Assembly: GCA_030248065.1 (NCBI GenBank)
Contig: JASAMV010005869.1
Location: 17,713 to 81,712, forward strand
Length of the DNA stretch: 64,000 bases
DNA from: Rhynchonema sp. JSB1_4
Taxonomy: Eukaryota > Nematoda > Chromadorea > Monhysterida > Xyalidae
Direction of reading: 5' to 3'
The position numbers and the translations under genes are program-made. Below the pieces are notes generated by a model. It did no database searches. It was not told where the DNA came from and saw only the letters and a list, made by a program, of their open reading frames with translations. Positions 1 through 8,918 of this stretch are shown here, piece by piece. Every line of letters starts with the position of its first letter. Positions within the stretch are counted from its first letter, which is position 1.

Positions 1-182
1 CGAGCAAGGAAGCTAGCTCGCTTTAGCGATAACCTATAACCCGACCTACTGTACCGGGGTGAAAATCGGGGGGGGGGATACCTACTGTGACATGCCAAAC
101 ATTGGGGGATACCTGCTGTACCAGGCGAGGGGATACCTACTGTACTGGGGGGCTACCCCCTAAACCCCCACCTCCAACACTG
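1..182. mobile_element. Truncated end of a hAT-like non-autonomous element, family A
   Basis: The right end reads into a terminal CCTCCAACACTG at 171-182, the inverse of CAGTGTTGGAGG at 2424. Inside it are several copies of a spaced motif (GGATACCTACTGTACC) with G or C runs, the same motif found in inverse orientation at 2460-2600. The left end lies outside the window, so the target duplication cannot be tested. Confidence 0.5.
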
Positions 183-265
183 ACACAGTGTGTTTTAAAA
201 GTATTTGGTGAAGAGAAGAATACGACGAAACTAGCCTTTCAGCGCAAACTTTAATTCAGTTTCAG

Positions 266-940
266 GTGCTTGTTCTCATTCGAGCTAAGGCCAGATTTGG
301 CGACTTGCACTCATCTGAAAACCGCCGGCGAAACATCAGCCTCCAAATCACACTATCACGTGATCGCCGATGACCCTCGCTCACCGACTGTTCGAATCGA
401 GCGCACGCCAATTCAGGTTGTGTTGCGTTCAGTTTATCTGTCGAATTTTATCCCACTGGTATGTAATGTTGATTGATGTCTGTTAATTTTTTGAAAGTGG
501 GCTATCATTCCAGCTGGAAGATAGAAAAAGGTGAAAATTTAGCTGCTGTTTGCCACTGAAATGCCAACTTACACGCCAGCTTTTTTGGCCTGGCCCGAGT
601 TCTAACACAGTGACACGGCAATGTGGTGAACCCACTCTCTAAGATGTTTATTGGTGTCCAGGTTGAAAACACGCCTTCGGACATGGGCTCGGCGACGTCG
701 AAAGGCTCGGAGTTAATGGGATCGACGCCCCGGTCACAGATCGATTCACCAACTAGCTCGATGGCACCGCTCGTCAGCAACAACACCGGCAGCAAGAGCC
801 AGGCCAACAAAAACAAGCACGACCTGCAACGTCGTATATTCAATCGGCATCCCCTAGCGCCGAAAAACTTGGGACAAAACATCGATTTTGCATTGAAGGA
901 AGACTTGACCAACACATGCACTGGCACGACCGAGAACTAA
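266..940 (+). CDS. CDCA3: CDCA3/TOME-1-like protein, 3' end (5' partial)
   Basis: Two exons are visible, about 266-416 and 662-940, joined in phase 0 (donor at 417, acceptor cag ending at 661). Across the junction the protein reads DPRSPT...ERTPIQ then VENTPSD. This matches the family motif DPRSPxxGIxRTPIQVE of CDCA3, an adaptor that brings mitotic targets to SCF ubiquitin ligase in vertebrates. The rest is Ser/Asn/Lys-rich and low in structure, and ends LTNTCTGTTEN. No in-frame Met is present in the first visible exon, so the start lies in an exon upstream, perhaps outside the window. The identity rests on one motif spanning the splice junction; the function in this animal is inferred. Confidence 0.55.
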
Positions 941-1800
941 CGTTCCTTTTACGACAACATATTCAATATAAATATCGACTGCTTGATCATGTTTATTAGA
1001 TGGTCTCAAAACTTGTTTGAAAGCCCATGCGAATCATTCCTAGTGTTTGGTATGGCTCTTGTGTCTGTGTAAAGGCAAACTATACCAACATGAGCTCGAT
1101 TTCGCAGCTGGCAGAAGGTGAAATATTCATACGCGGGTACTAATTTGGGAAATGTTATACGTTGAAGAATACAAAACGAAGCATGACGGTTTTCTCTTTC
1201 TATTTTTGTTTTGAATACACAACACCTTCGAAATCACCAGCTTTGCCTTTACCACGGCCACCTGAAATGCTCTGCCGAAATACTCTGCGAAACATTTTGT
1301 TCCCTTCTTTTCACAGACAATGTGCAAATGTCTGTCATTTATCGTCTTCCAGGTTCATAAACAACAACGTGTATAAACTTTGATAAACATAACAAGTTTC
1401 CTGCAAACAATATTCACGATGCAATCGTGAAGCGTTTAGCCTTCATGCCGCGCACTTCCTTAGCTTTCTTCTTTCTGCCCTTCATGATCTTGTGATAAAC
1501 CCTCGTGTTTCTTCGCCAACATCATTTCCTGCAATTTCCGTTTCTCACCCATTTCATTTGCGGCGTTTTGGGGGTGCATACGGTACACCTGACCAGCGCG
1601 CACTGCGTTGTCGTTGGACTGCCGTGGCTGGAATGAAACAACAGTGGGTGAGCTTTCGAAACCCTGTCACAGAACCGAGTCCAAAAACGGCTAAGAACCT
1701 CTTGCTTTTTTCGTTTCGTTTTTGAGGCCATGTCATCGGCGGACACATTCGTATCGTGGGCCATTAACTCGGTCACATCTATAAAGTGGATAGTATTCAG
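941..1800. other. Intergenic, no gene seen
   Basis: AT-rich 3' flank of the CDCA3-like gene. The only recognisable item is the repeat at 1070-1253. Short ORFs here overlap on both strands and have no protein-like features. Confidence 0.5.
1070..1253. repeat. Half copy of the foldback repeat found at 19458-19863
   Basis: The stretch beginning AAAGGCAAACTATACC and running through GAGCTCGATTTCGCAGC and TTGAAGAATACAAA is nearly the same as the right arm of the palindrome in the GPS2 intron (19663-19863). Only one arm is present here. Confidence 0.75.
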
Positions 1801-2246
1801 TAGGGTTAGAGAGATGTCGGGTGCCGAAAAAGTGTAGGTGTGGTGTCGGGAGCCTCCAGGTGTCGGCTGTCGGGTTTTTTGGGACCCGACACTTTCGGTT
1901 CAAAACATCAGTTTTGCCGAGAAAAGGATTTTGAAAGAAAATTTTCTTCGAAACAAATGTTTCTGAAGACGCAGAATGTGACATTTTACTGTTTATTTCG
2001 TGTGAAAATACTTGAATTCAGTCACTTGATCCAAAAAATTGCACTAAGAATGCGAAGAAGCAAAAATTTGACTGTTTTTGGTCCAGAAACAGGTGTCGGG
2101 TGTTTTCCAAAAACTAGATGTCGGGGGGTGTTTTCCAAAAACTAGATGTCGGGTGTCGGTTTTTTTGGAACTGTCGGGTGTCGGCTTTTCTTCTCAAATG
2201 TCGGGTGTCGGGTACCCCCCCCCCCCGTCCCCCCACCTCTAACCCC
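1801..2246. mobile_element. Non-autonomous TIR element, family C, with GGTGTCGG iterations
   Basis: Ends read TAGGGTTAGAG and CTCTAACCCC, flanked on both sides by AGTATTCAG (1792-1800 and 2247-2255), a duplicated target. The subterminal parts hold many copies of (G)GTGTCGGG in direct order, and a C run near the right end. No coding capacity is seen. Confidence 0.75.
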
Positions 2247-2423
2247 AGTATTCAGGTCACGTTGGGTTTGTGACTATAATCCGTGGCGAATAGTGGTTAG
2301 GTTGGGGGCGTTTTCAACCAGATAGCTAGATTCAGCCCCTTTTGGCAAAAGTATTGACCGTCACACCACCCACCTGCCCGATTCCCACCTCTGCACACAG
2401 CCACGGCGAAAAACGACTATCTG

Positions 2424-2640
2424 TCGCAGTGTTGGAGGTGGGTGGGGGGGGGGGGTTTGGGGGGGGTAGCCCCCCCAGTACAGTAGGTATCCCCCCCTCG
2501 CCTGGTACAGTAGGTATCCCCCCCCGATGTTTGGCATGGTACAGTAGGTATCCCCCCGATTTTCACCCCGGTACAGTAGGTATCCCCCCCGATTTTGCCT
2601 CAAAAGTGCCAATTTTTGACCAAAATGGCCAAAATTAGTG
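2424..2640. mobile_element. hAT-like element end, family A (inverse copy of 1-182)
   Basis: Starts CAGTGTTGGAGGTGGG, then a long G run, then repeated GGTACAGTAGGTATCCCC units. It matches positions 45-182 in reverse. The far end was not located, so the right limit given is only the end of the recognised motif block. Confidence 0.55.
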
Positions 2641-2739
2641 TAAAATCAGTGGTTTTTGCCTCAAATTACCCAAAATTCGCGCACGCGCGCAAATACTACG
2701 TTTTCACACGATTCCATACATAATAAACACATTAAAAAT

Positions 2740-2905
2740 TTTCACCCCAAAACCTAATACCAATACCTAAACCCAATACCAATACCCAATACCAATACCA
2801 GGCCAGCTTCAATACCAATACCCAATACCAGAATTAGACCCAATACCAATACCAAACACTGGTATTGGTATTGGGTGGTATTGGTATTGGGTATTGTGCC
2901 CACCC
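2740..2905. repeat. CCAATACC microsatellite forming a long hairpin
   Basis: The top strand changes from repeated ACCAATACC units (to about 2858) to repeated GGTATTGG units (2860-2897), so the tract is self-complementary and can fold back on itself. Confidence 0.8.
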
Positions 2906-3109
2906 ATAATGGTGACCTGAGCTGTGACATTCCAGGTCAAACTCCCTTTATTCTCTGGCATTGGTTTTGGCGGCAATTTGAATTCGGGTGGATTTTCCGT
3001 ATAACTAGTCGCTCGTAAATGAGCCCCTGTTTGAGAAATTCTCTCACACAGCTTTTCACACACAATCCGATCACGCAACAGAATATGAAGCACGGTGACC
3101 CGTCGCCTT

Positions 3110-3645
3110 CGCTCGTCTTATATCCTGTGGACCTCTACATTGTGAGTCCCTCTCTACATGGTGAACAAATGGTCAGTCCCCGAATTTCCATGGGTTGTAA
3201 ACCTCCACATAGTGAATAATTCTATATAGTGTGGTGAACACTTTTTTCGTTCTGAACAGAGACTTAACTACTGAAAGTGACCTGGTGAACAAACTTGGTT
3301 AGGCGGACGAAGTCAACCAAGCAGTATCAATGAACAGTTGTCTGCTGCAGTTGTTTACTGCAAGCTTCTGGATTGAAATGATGCCAAACACGTCATAAAC
3401 CCGATAAACCCGTGTGAAATTACCAGCGCACCCAATTTTGTAACTATTTGCCTTACGAATTCGCCGTACCGTTCACAATGACTAATTTATGCTTGGTTTT
3501 TGCTCTACAGGTCTACATAGCGAACGTTCTGTACAGCGAATGAGATGGTCGGGTTCCGCTCTGTTTATTATGTGGAGGTTTGACTGTATTGAGATCTATA
3601 TAGTCTTCATTATGTATTTTGGTTCGATCATGCACATCCACTGTA
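3110..3645. mobile_element. Remnant resembling a pogo/Tigger-type DNA transposon
   Basis: The left part holds AACCTCCACATAGTGAA and repeated ACATGGTGAAC-type units; the right part holds TACATAGCGAACG and, inverted, ATGTGGAGGTTTGACTGT. Such terminal repeats are known from pogo-like elements. No transposase reading frame is left. Confidence 0.4.
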
Positions 3646-3717
3646 TATCATAGGTGTGACTAACTCATCGTAGTTCTGTTCACCAGATGACGGCAGCGAC
3701 GTTAGCAGTAAATGGTG

Positions 3718-4243
3718 ATACTTTCGGAACGGTGTAAAGGTCAGTTGGGTGTAAACATCGATGGAAAGCTCGGTGTGAGAAAGTTCAGCATAAGCGTGAA
3801 ACAGCGCACACTGACCAAGCAGCAGACACGCGTTTGACAGCATTGTTTGCAATATTGTTCGTTTACGCTGGTTGCGTAAGCGTTTTTAAACGATATATAT
3901 GAATTTCGTAACCTTTTATGGAGTCATTTTGATTGCGATCAGTCAGCGACGTCAAGGTTTTTGGCACCGCCGTCAATGAATGTTATTTCTCAGCACAACG
4001 ACGAAAGGACGGTAACTTACAAATATTCCTTTAAAACGTTTGTGCAAACAGTTTAAATGAATCAGATTGCAAATAAGCGATTAACACACTGCACAGTAGA
4101 AAGGACCGTTCGTTTAGAAAACGCGTCTGCTGCTTGCTCAGTGTGCACTGCTTCAAGGTTACACCGAACTTTCTCACACCGACCTTGCTACCGACCTTTA
4201 CACCCAACTGACTTTTACACCGTTTCGAAAATACCACCAAAAG
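3718..4243. repeat. Inverted repeat, arms about 120 bp
   Basis: The left arm (about 3718-3838, with GGTGTAAAGGTCAGTTGGGTG and CAGCAGACACGCG near its ends) is repeated in reverse at 4120-4243 (CGCGTCTGCTGC ... CACCCAACTGAC). About 280 bases lie between the arms. It looks like a foldback element remnant. Confidence 0.7.
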
Positions 4244-4756
4244 GATTGTGCAAAAAAAAGAATTTTAACTTCCTAGCAACGTTGAAAAAATGGTACTATT
4301 CTTTCTTTTTTACAAAAAGTTTTTCGTTCTTGTTTAATGTCAACGAAGTATCGAAGGAAAAATGGAAGGAGGTGCCCCTTACACAACAACTTCACCAAAG
4401 GTGTTGGAATTGAGCCCAACTAGCAGGAAACGTGGTTATTTATATAAATTACTTTCGGGCGAGTTTTGCGCGTTTGGGTGACAATTGTGCAGAATTCGTG
4501 CATTCTGGGAACAAAAAGGTACAAAATATCCCATGCCCAATTTTTTGGTTTTTTTTTGCAAAAAAGGGTACCAACTGGTCGAGCTCACATGCGAAAACGC
4601 ACTCTTCCTCCACAAATTTTTCCGACGAATTGAAAGAGATTTGAAAAATTTGGATTTTGGAAGAAAAGATTGACGAAAAACGTTGCCTGCCATTCGGAAA
4701 ACAAAGCACTATGGTCTGTCTTCTTTCTGCTTCACATTCACATTAATTGCCTTCAG
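4244..4756. other. Intergenic 5' flank of the mL51 gene
   Basis: No gene or repeat recognised. The sequence just before the start codon, TTGCCTTCAG directly followed by ATG at 4757, looks like a splice acceptor and may be a trans-splice site or the end of a 5' UTR intron. Confidence 0.4.
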
Positions 4757-7700
4757 ATGTCTGTTTTGCGGCTTTCTCGCTGTTTGCATCAACTCTCGAC
4801 AAAATCTGTTTTCGTTCCGTGTTGCTCTGCTGCTGTTCTGCCGAGTTCATCAATTTCGATTGTTGTTTCGAGCGTCCGATCAATTTACAACGACAGCAAT
4901 GTTCCCCGTGTGATGCCCGACAGACGAAAACGCGTGGAACGCATTCAGGACATCGGATATTCGTTCAATTATTATGAACCAGGTTGACAGATACCGTAAA
5001 AACCTAAATAGAAGGGGCTCTGTTAACTCACTGACCCCATTTTGGGGGGGTATATTGCGGGGGGCTCTATTTCGGGGGACCTCTATTAATTCATTGACCC
5101 GAACATGAAAAATTGTTCCCAGAAATACCCCCCAAAAAACCCTAAAATGGGTTTGAAAGGATGTTTTTTCGCTTGTAATCGCATTTATTCGTGTCTATTC
5201 GTCAATTAGAGGCGTTATGTATGTGCTCTGATCTGAACGAACAACAAACGTGCATACCTAAATGTATCTGTGCACCACTACTAAGCCTTAATACACGACT
5301 GTATAGGGGATGTTACTTAGGGGGGGGGGGCTCTATTCCGGCGGTTGGCTGGCTCTATACATTCACTGACCCGGAGGTCGCAATCGGGCCGGCCCGCGAT
5401 TTTGGGCTTTTGACTCGGGCCGGGCCGGAGATTTGGAGGGCCGGGCCGGGCCGGGCTTGCTTCTGAAGTGACTAATGTTACTGAAAAAGTGGGGATTTCT
5501 TTTGTGAAAAAAACTAAAATTTCTGACGGATTCGGCAAGTAAGTGATCAGTTCACTGTAGTGGCTGGGGGGGGATGGGGGGGCTTCCCCCCCCCCTAAGG
5601 GGTATCTATCTCGAGTCAACCCTTAGGGGGGGATGGGGGGGAAGGGTATCTATCTCGAGCCGACCCCAAAGGGTATCTCGAGTAAGTAGATTTATGGTTT
5701 TCAAAGGCAAAAATAGGTGTTTTTCGACCTCGAGACCCCCAAAAATCGCGCGCTCCGCGCGCAAACACCCAAAAATGGTCATTTTAGGCCAATTTTCGGC
5801 AAAAATGTCAAAAAATACCCCTTTTTAGGTCCATTTTGCAGTAAAATTGCATGCAAAAAACGGCCTTTTTTCGCCTTTTGACGGACCATAGGGGTATCTT
5901 GGGTAGCCTCTGGGGGGTATCTCGAGTAAGTCCGAAACCTTCCCCCCCCTAGGGTATCTTGGGTCGATTGGCCTGCCACCACACTGATCAGTATTGCCTA
6001 TCTGACGACTTTTTCATGGAAAACAATGATTTTTCAGCCAAAAAATAGGTTCAAAATTCGCAAAAATTCTGACAAAAATTGGGTTAAAATTTGAGCCAAA
6101 AATTCGAGCCGGAGATTTGGGGGTTCGGGCCGGGCCGGAGATTTGGGGGCTCGGACCGGGCCGGGCCGTGCGACCTCTGCACTGACCCCTTTTTGGGGGG
6201 CTCTATCCCGGGGGGCTGTATTTAGGTTTTTACGGTTCTGCAGTCGAAGTGTGCGGCAGAGGTCGCAATCGGGCCGGGCCGGGTTCGGGCTCAATTTTTT
6301 GGGTCAGATTTCACCCGATTTTTGTCATAATTTTTTTTGCACTTCTTCTGAACTTATTTTTTGTGGAAAAATAATTGCTTTCAATGAAAAAGTTTTCAGA
6401 TAGATAAGTACTGTACTGGTCCAGATTTTCAGAGGTCGCAATCCGGCCGGGGTGCCCGGCAGGGTAGTACTTGGTTGGGGGCAGTGCTGTGGCTGGGGGG
6501 TGGGGGGTCCCCCCAATCAGTGTAGTTCCTGGGGGGGAGGGGGGGGTCCCCCCCCTAAGGTACACTAACCGCCGCGACCAAGGTACACTAGTACACTAAC
6601 CGCCGCGCCAGGTACACTAACCGCCTCAATTTTTGCCCAAAATATGCATTTTTAGGCCTAAAATGGACAATTTTAGGCCTAAAATGGGTGATTTTTAGGC
6701 CGATGTTGTCAAAAGTCGCCAGAATACCCTTTTTATGAAGAATTTTTTCCAAAAAGGGCCAAAAATCGGTCAAATTTTCGACCTCAAAAAGTGACTTTTT
6801 CGTGAATTTGGGTCTTCCCCCCCCCTTCCCCCCCAGGGAGGTACACTAACCGCCGCACGGAAAAAAGGGGTAGGTACACTAACCGCCGCGCCGGACCAGG
6901 AACTACACTGCCCCCAATGGTACCCTACCCGCCCCGGCCTGGTACGCTACCCCCTACCCGCCCCGCTCTTGTACCCTACCCCCTACCCGCCCCGATTTTT
7001 ACCCCAAAAATGCCCATTTTTCGGTAAAAAATGCCCAAATTTCGACCGAAAACCCTAAAAAGTGCAAAAAATCTCGCGCTGCGCGCGATATATGCACTTT
7101 TTAGTACATAAAAACAGGCACCCGAAAAAACTTGTGTTGTACCCTACCCGCCCCAAAAAATCTCCCCCCCCCCCAAACCGGATTTCCCCCCCCCCCCAAA
7201 TCCCAGGTACACTACCCCCCTACCCGCCCCGATTTTTTCCACCTTTGTACCCTACCCGCCCCGCAAAAGTAGCCACAGCACTGCTTGGGGGGAGTGGGTC
7301 CGCAACCAAAAGCCCAAAATCGTGGCCCGGCCCGGCTCGAAGCAACCTCTGGTGTGCGCCTGTTCGGTATGGTGACCAACTCAAAAAAACCGTTGTATTT
7401 CCGGGAAAAAAAACCAAAAAAGCGTTTTTTCCCGAACCCGGTAATTTTCGAAAATAAATTACCTCCCCGAAAACATTGCCGATAATTTGTTTTCCCGACA
7501 AATGTGTTTTTTTGGTCTGAAACGGCAAACAAATTTCTCGAGGGTTCGATCGAACCTGTGTCATAAAATCGGTACAAGAAGGTCTAAAACAGCTGAAAGC
7601 GACCCTTTTCGTGCCTGAAACACGCAGGTCGAAGGGGATTGAACAAACCACAAGTTTTGCAAAAATTGCTCAAAAAATGGGTGTTTTTGACTTCGGAATT

Positions 7701-8607
7701 CCTTAAGTGCTGGTATAAAGCGTTTTTTCCGAAAAAACCCCTTTTTTCCGAAAATATAAATAACCGTAATTTCAGTCACTGCGAAAAATATTAATATAGT
7801 CCTTCTTTTCTTAGTGTTCACGTTTTACTCAGGCGACCCTTTGCCGCGAGACAGCAAGACGAGGTGGCCAGCCAAAGTGATGCGGCCTGAATTTAAAATC
7901 AGAGACACTTGGGGACCAGAAAGGGCATTGTTTGGTCGAAACGATTATATTGGTCGGTTGTTTTTTCTTGCCGATATTTTGCGGGCCAGTAGTTGGTCGC
8001 TTGTTCAAGTAAGGCAAAATATAGTCTGAAATTGCTTCATGAGGAAAAATCGAGCTGGGAAAATTGACAAATAGCGTAAAAAGCGATATTTGAGAAAGGG
8101 ATTTCTCGACTACCGAAGTTTTTGGGGAGATTTGGAAACATTTCGGAATTTTTCCGATTATTTCGCAATGCCCGAAAAACAATCGTTTCGTTACTTTGGC
8201 CTGCTGTATAAAACGATAGTTCCGTTTTCGCGTGCAACTGTGTTTGACGTCAGTGTTTTTAATTTAAAAAGTGAGTTTTTCTTTCAGACATTCTCGGCGA
8301 CGGCAGCCTGCATCCCGCACAGCTGATGTACCATCAGCCGACGTGGCTGCGCGGGTTTCCCGGTCAGCACAAGGCCAACGAACTTTTGAAATTGTTGCAT
8401 TATCGGAATCTGTACAAAAATCGTCTACGACGTACCGCACCGCAGACTTATCACGAATTAGTGAAACGAATCAATTGGTTGTTGAAATATCACAATTATA
8501 AAAAGTCGGACGAAATGCACCCTGAACGCGACCTCGGACTTTGGGACGAAGAACCGGACTTTTTCTTCAAGGATAAGGGCCAAAGAGCGTATGATGATCT
8601 TCCTTGA
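4757..8607 (+). CDS. MRPL51: Mitochondrial large-subunit ribosomal protein mL51
   Basis: Two exons, 4757-4982 and 8288-8607, give a 181-residue protein (546 coding bases). The junction codon is split g|ac. Residues 1-50 are rich in Ser, Arg and Leu with few acids, as in a mitochondrial targeting sequence. The mature part holds DRRKRVERIQDIGYSF, then, in exon 2, PTWLRGFPG and a basic helix region ending INWLLKYHNYKK. This follows the mL51 pattern (a WLRGW-type motif, then paired basic helices close to the C-terminus). The protein is a structural part of the mitochondrial 39S subunit. The C-terminus is about 25 residues longer than in vertebrates and acidic-aromatic. The single intron of 3.3 kb is largely made of mobile elements. 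Confidence 0.85.
5372..6179. mobile_element. hAT-like element, family D (copy D2), nested in B
   Basis: Ends read CGGAGGTCGCAATCGGGCC and GCCGTGCGACCTCTG, flanked by an exact 8-bp duplication CACTGACC (5364-5371 and 6180-6187). Both subterminal parts hold repeated CGGGCCGGGCCGGAGATTTGG-type units. It contains element G. Confidence 0.8.
5552..5984. mobile_element. hAT-like element, family G, nested in D2
   Basis: Flanked by the exact 8-bp duplication TGATCAGT (5544-5551 and 5985-5992). Ends read TCACTGTAGTGGC and GCCACCACAC region. The subterminal motif is GGGTATCTCGAGT repeated next to G runs. It is related to element J at 54247-54676, which has the same end type but a different internal motif. 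Confidence 0.75.
6482..7283. mobile_element. hAT-like element, family E, nested in D1
   Basis: Inverted ends CAGTGCTGTGGCT and AGCCACAGCACTG. The flanks GTTGGGGG and CTTGGGGG match at 7 of 8 positions. The subterminal motif is GTACCCTACCCGCCCC, repeated many times between 6919 and 7265. Confidence 0.75.
6518..6910. mobile_element. hAT-like element, family F, nested in E
   Basis: Inverted ends CAGTGTAGTTCCTGG and CCAGGAACTACACTG with an exact 8-bp duplication CCCCCAAT (6510-6517 and 6911-6918). The internal motif GGTACACTAACCGCCGC occurs about five times. A short relative with the same ends lies at 9680-9914. Confidence 0.85.
7352..8287. other. Remainder of the mL51 intron
   Basis: AT-rich sequence without a gene or a repeat with recognisable ends. 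It closes with the acceptor CTTTCAG at 8281-8287. Confidence 0.5.
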
Positions 8608-8918
8608 GCACATTTGTTTATGTCGATGATTTGAGAATTTTTAGTCAATTTGTGTTCAGTCGTGATGAGAATAAAGTGTGACACTTGTTTGGAAAGATCT
8701 CCACGCGATTCTTGTTTCGAAACGGTCATTTTAATATCCGCTGCCTGGTTCTGTTGCGGGACCAGCATATTTGTGTTGTCTATCTTCAATTTAGGTTTAT
8801 TCATTCTGTTTTCAATTTGCAGAAAAGTTTTGGCCGTGTGCTATCCCCAAACGGAACGGGGTAAACGAGCAAAACGTTTCATAAATTTCTTTTGGATGCT
8901 CGAACAACCTCAAACAAC
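8608..8918. promoter_or_regulatory. Gap between mL51 and PLEKHM2 with a candidate trans-splice acceptor
   Basis: A strong acceptor TTTTCAATTTGCAG ends at 8821, about 100 bases before the PLEKHM2 start and 214 after the mL51 stop. No internal promoter is evident. In nematodes this layout is typical for downstream genes of operons, but no leader sequence can be seen in genomic DNA. Confidence 0.35.

Larger units (their letters stand above)
4988..6240. mobile_element. TIR element, family B, in the mL51 intron
   Basis: Ends read CAGATACCGTAAAAACCTAA and, inverted, TTAGGTTTTTACGGTTCTG. Inside are repeats of the type GGGGGCTCTATTNNTTCACTGACCC. It begins only five bases after the mL51 splice donor. 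The flanks CAGGTTGA and CAGTCGAA are weakly alike and may be a diverged 8-bp duplication. It carries element D2 (5372-6179). Confidence 0.7.
6257..7351. mobile_element. hAT-like element, family D (copy D1)
   Basis: Starts CAGAGGTCGCAATCGGGCC and ends GGCTCGAAGCAACCTCTG. The flanks are GTGTGCGG and GTGTGCGC, a 7 of 8 match to a target duplication. It starts only 16 bases after the end of element B and carries element E, which carries F. Confidence 0.75.

Noticed and set aside
505..927. 140-aa minus-strand frame
   Set aside because: It is antisense to the CDCA3-like exon 662-940, which is supported by the motif across its splice junction.
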